Assembly: GCA_964394395.1 (NCBI GenBank)
Contig: CAYMWV010000076.1
Location: 1-15,150 of the forward strand
Length of the DNA stretch: 15,150 nt
Direction of reading: 5' to 3'
From: Sediminispirochaeta sp964394395
GTDB lineage: Bacteria > Spirochaetota > Spirochaetia > DSM-16054 > Sediminispirochaetaceae
The notes beneath the pieces were generated by a model that had not been told where the DNA came from, searched no databases, and saw only the letters and a program-made list of their open reading frames with translations. Both the position numbers and the translations under genes were made by a program. Of this stretch, positions 14,468-15,150 are shown piece by piece (position 1 is the stretch's first letter; each line of letters starts with the position of its first letter).

Positions 14468-15150
14468 AGGATCCGAATTTAGAGGATCCAAAGAAAGAAG
14501 AAAATCCGATTATCGAAGTGAAGGGATTGAGTTTCTCCTACAAGGGGAATCCCGAAGAGAAGGCGGTGGACGGAATCGACTTATCCGTTGATAGGGGTGA
14601 GTTTGTTGTCATTATGGGTCCCAGTGGGGCAGGGAAATCAACCCTGGCCAGTAGCCTGAACGCTCTTATCCCCGGTTTTATGAAAGGCAAGTATGAGGGA
14701 GAGGTTCTTCTCGGAGGTGAGAAGGTGAAGGGGAAAAGCGTCTCCTCCATGGCCAGAAAAATCGGACTGGTTTTTCAGGACTTTGAAGCCCAACTTTTTT
14801 CCACCAATGTAAACCTGGAGGTGGCTTTTGGACCGGAAAACTTCGCTGTGCCAAGGCCCGAGATAAAGGAACGGATTGCCAGGGTACTCAAAACGGTAAA
14901 ACTGGAGGGTTTCGAGGATCGGCAGCCAGCTACCCTCTCTGGTGGCCAGAAACAGCGGCTTGCAATCGCTTCGGTACTGGCCACCTTTCCTGAAGTGATC
15001 TGTATGGATGAGCCAACCACCGACCTTGATCCGATAGGGAAGCTGGGAATTTTCTCTATTGCCCGGCAGCTCCACGAGAGCAGTGATTTTACCCTCCTCA
15101 TCATTGAACATGAGACCGAGGAAGCGCTCCACGCAGACCGGTTGGTAGTT
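14443..15150 (+). CDS. ECF-type ABC transporter ATPase (3' partial)
   Basis: The frame from the ATG at 14443 is open to the window end (236 codons), so the gene is truncated by the edge. After a charged N-terminal tail (about 1-22), a nucleotide-binding domain shows Walker A GPSGAGKST, Q-loop VFQDFEAQLF, signature LSGGQKQR, Walker B VICMDEPTTDLDP and the switch His in IIEHETEEAL. The Q-loop FQD-x-E-x-Q-LF and overall spacing are typical of EcfA/CbiO energy-coupling-factor ATPases, which pair with a second ATPase, EcfT and a substrate-binding S component. GGGAG lies six bases before the ATG; an in-frame ATG two codons earlier is less likely. It overlaps the phosphorylase gene by 25 bases, so it belongs to the same operon and may import a nucleoside, purine, deoxysugar or vitamin tied to this pathway. 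A 15-base tandem repeat encodes LEDPN-LEDPK in the tail. Confidence 0.92.
   Translation, partial: MQEQNNRLEDPNLEDPKKEENPIIEVKGLSFSYKGNPEEKAVDGIDLSVDRGEFVVIMGPSGAGKSTLASSLNALIPGFMKGKYEGEVLLGGEKVKGKSVSSMARKIGLVFQDFEAQLFSTNVNLEVAFGPENFAVPRPEIKERIARVLKTVKLEGFEDRQPATLSGGQKQRLAIASVLATFPEVICMDEPTTDLDPIGKLGIFSIARQLHESSDFTLLIIEHETEEALHADRLVV

Noticed and set aside
1..15150. tRNA, rRNA, CRISPR array, insertion sequence or phage gene
   Set aside because: Read for each on both strands; no cloverleaf with CCA-type end, no regular spacer-repeat series, and no transposase or integrase motif was seen.

Overview
The window is a bacterial chromosome segment of moderate G+C with dense genes, good Shine-Dalgarno sites, ATG and GTG starts, and short overlaps between co-directional genes. 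The 7TM-DISM receptor kinase, many Cache-type sensors, a large TPR-like lipoprotein, sugar isomerisation and an ECF-type importer ATPase would suit a fermentative, possibly marine spirochaete (Spirochaetota). That assignment is inference from gene content only.

Left part (1-8360): envelope signalling. Three overlapping plus-strand genes encode (i) a solute-binding-domain receptor with a degenerate GGDEF domain, cut by the window edge, (ii) a 7TM-DISM histidine kinase with a dead HisKA-like segment and a dead receiver before its functional-looking HisKA/HATPase core, and (iii) a Cache receptor whose C-terminus looks like a decayed histidine-kinase ATPase domain. They converge on an intact OmpR-family response regulator on the minus strand. 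Divergent from the regulator is a 730-residue lipoprotein. The gap between regulator and lipoprotein holds four TTAA half-sites on an 11-bp grid, the layout expected for an OmpR/PhoB-type activator. A plausible reading is one pathway: receptors -> one live kinase -> OmpR regulator -> lipoprotein.

Middle (8361-12190): L-fucose isomerase (fucI) is a single-gene unit. It has a strong terminator upstream, a good sigma-70-like promoter, a perfect 22-bp palindrome of LacI-family type over the -10 and start site, and its own terminator. Next, on the minus strand, is an orphan Cache-HAMP-HisKA_2 histidine kinase.

Right part (12191-15150): an operon resembling the 5'-deoxyadenosine/methylthioadenosine 'DHAP shunt': class II aldolase, MtnA-like isomerase, MtnP-like nucleoside phosphorylase, then an ECF-type transporter ATPase that runs off the end. 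Two things stand out. The aldolase gene carries an internal, frame-changing deletion that removes its metal-binding centre. The phosphorylase lacks the aspartates that read adenine in MTA phosphorylases, suggesting a 6-oxopurine or otherwise non-canonical substrate. FucI and this pathway are biochemically linked, since fuculose-1-phosphate aldolases also cleave 5-deoxyribulose-1-phosphate, so a fucose-pathway aldolase encoded elsewhere could cover for the broken gene.
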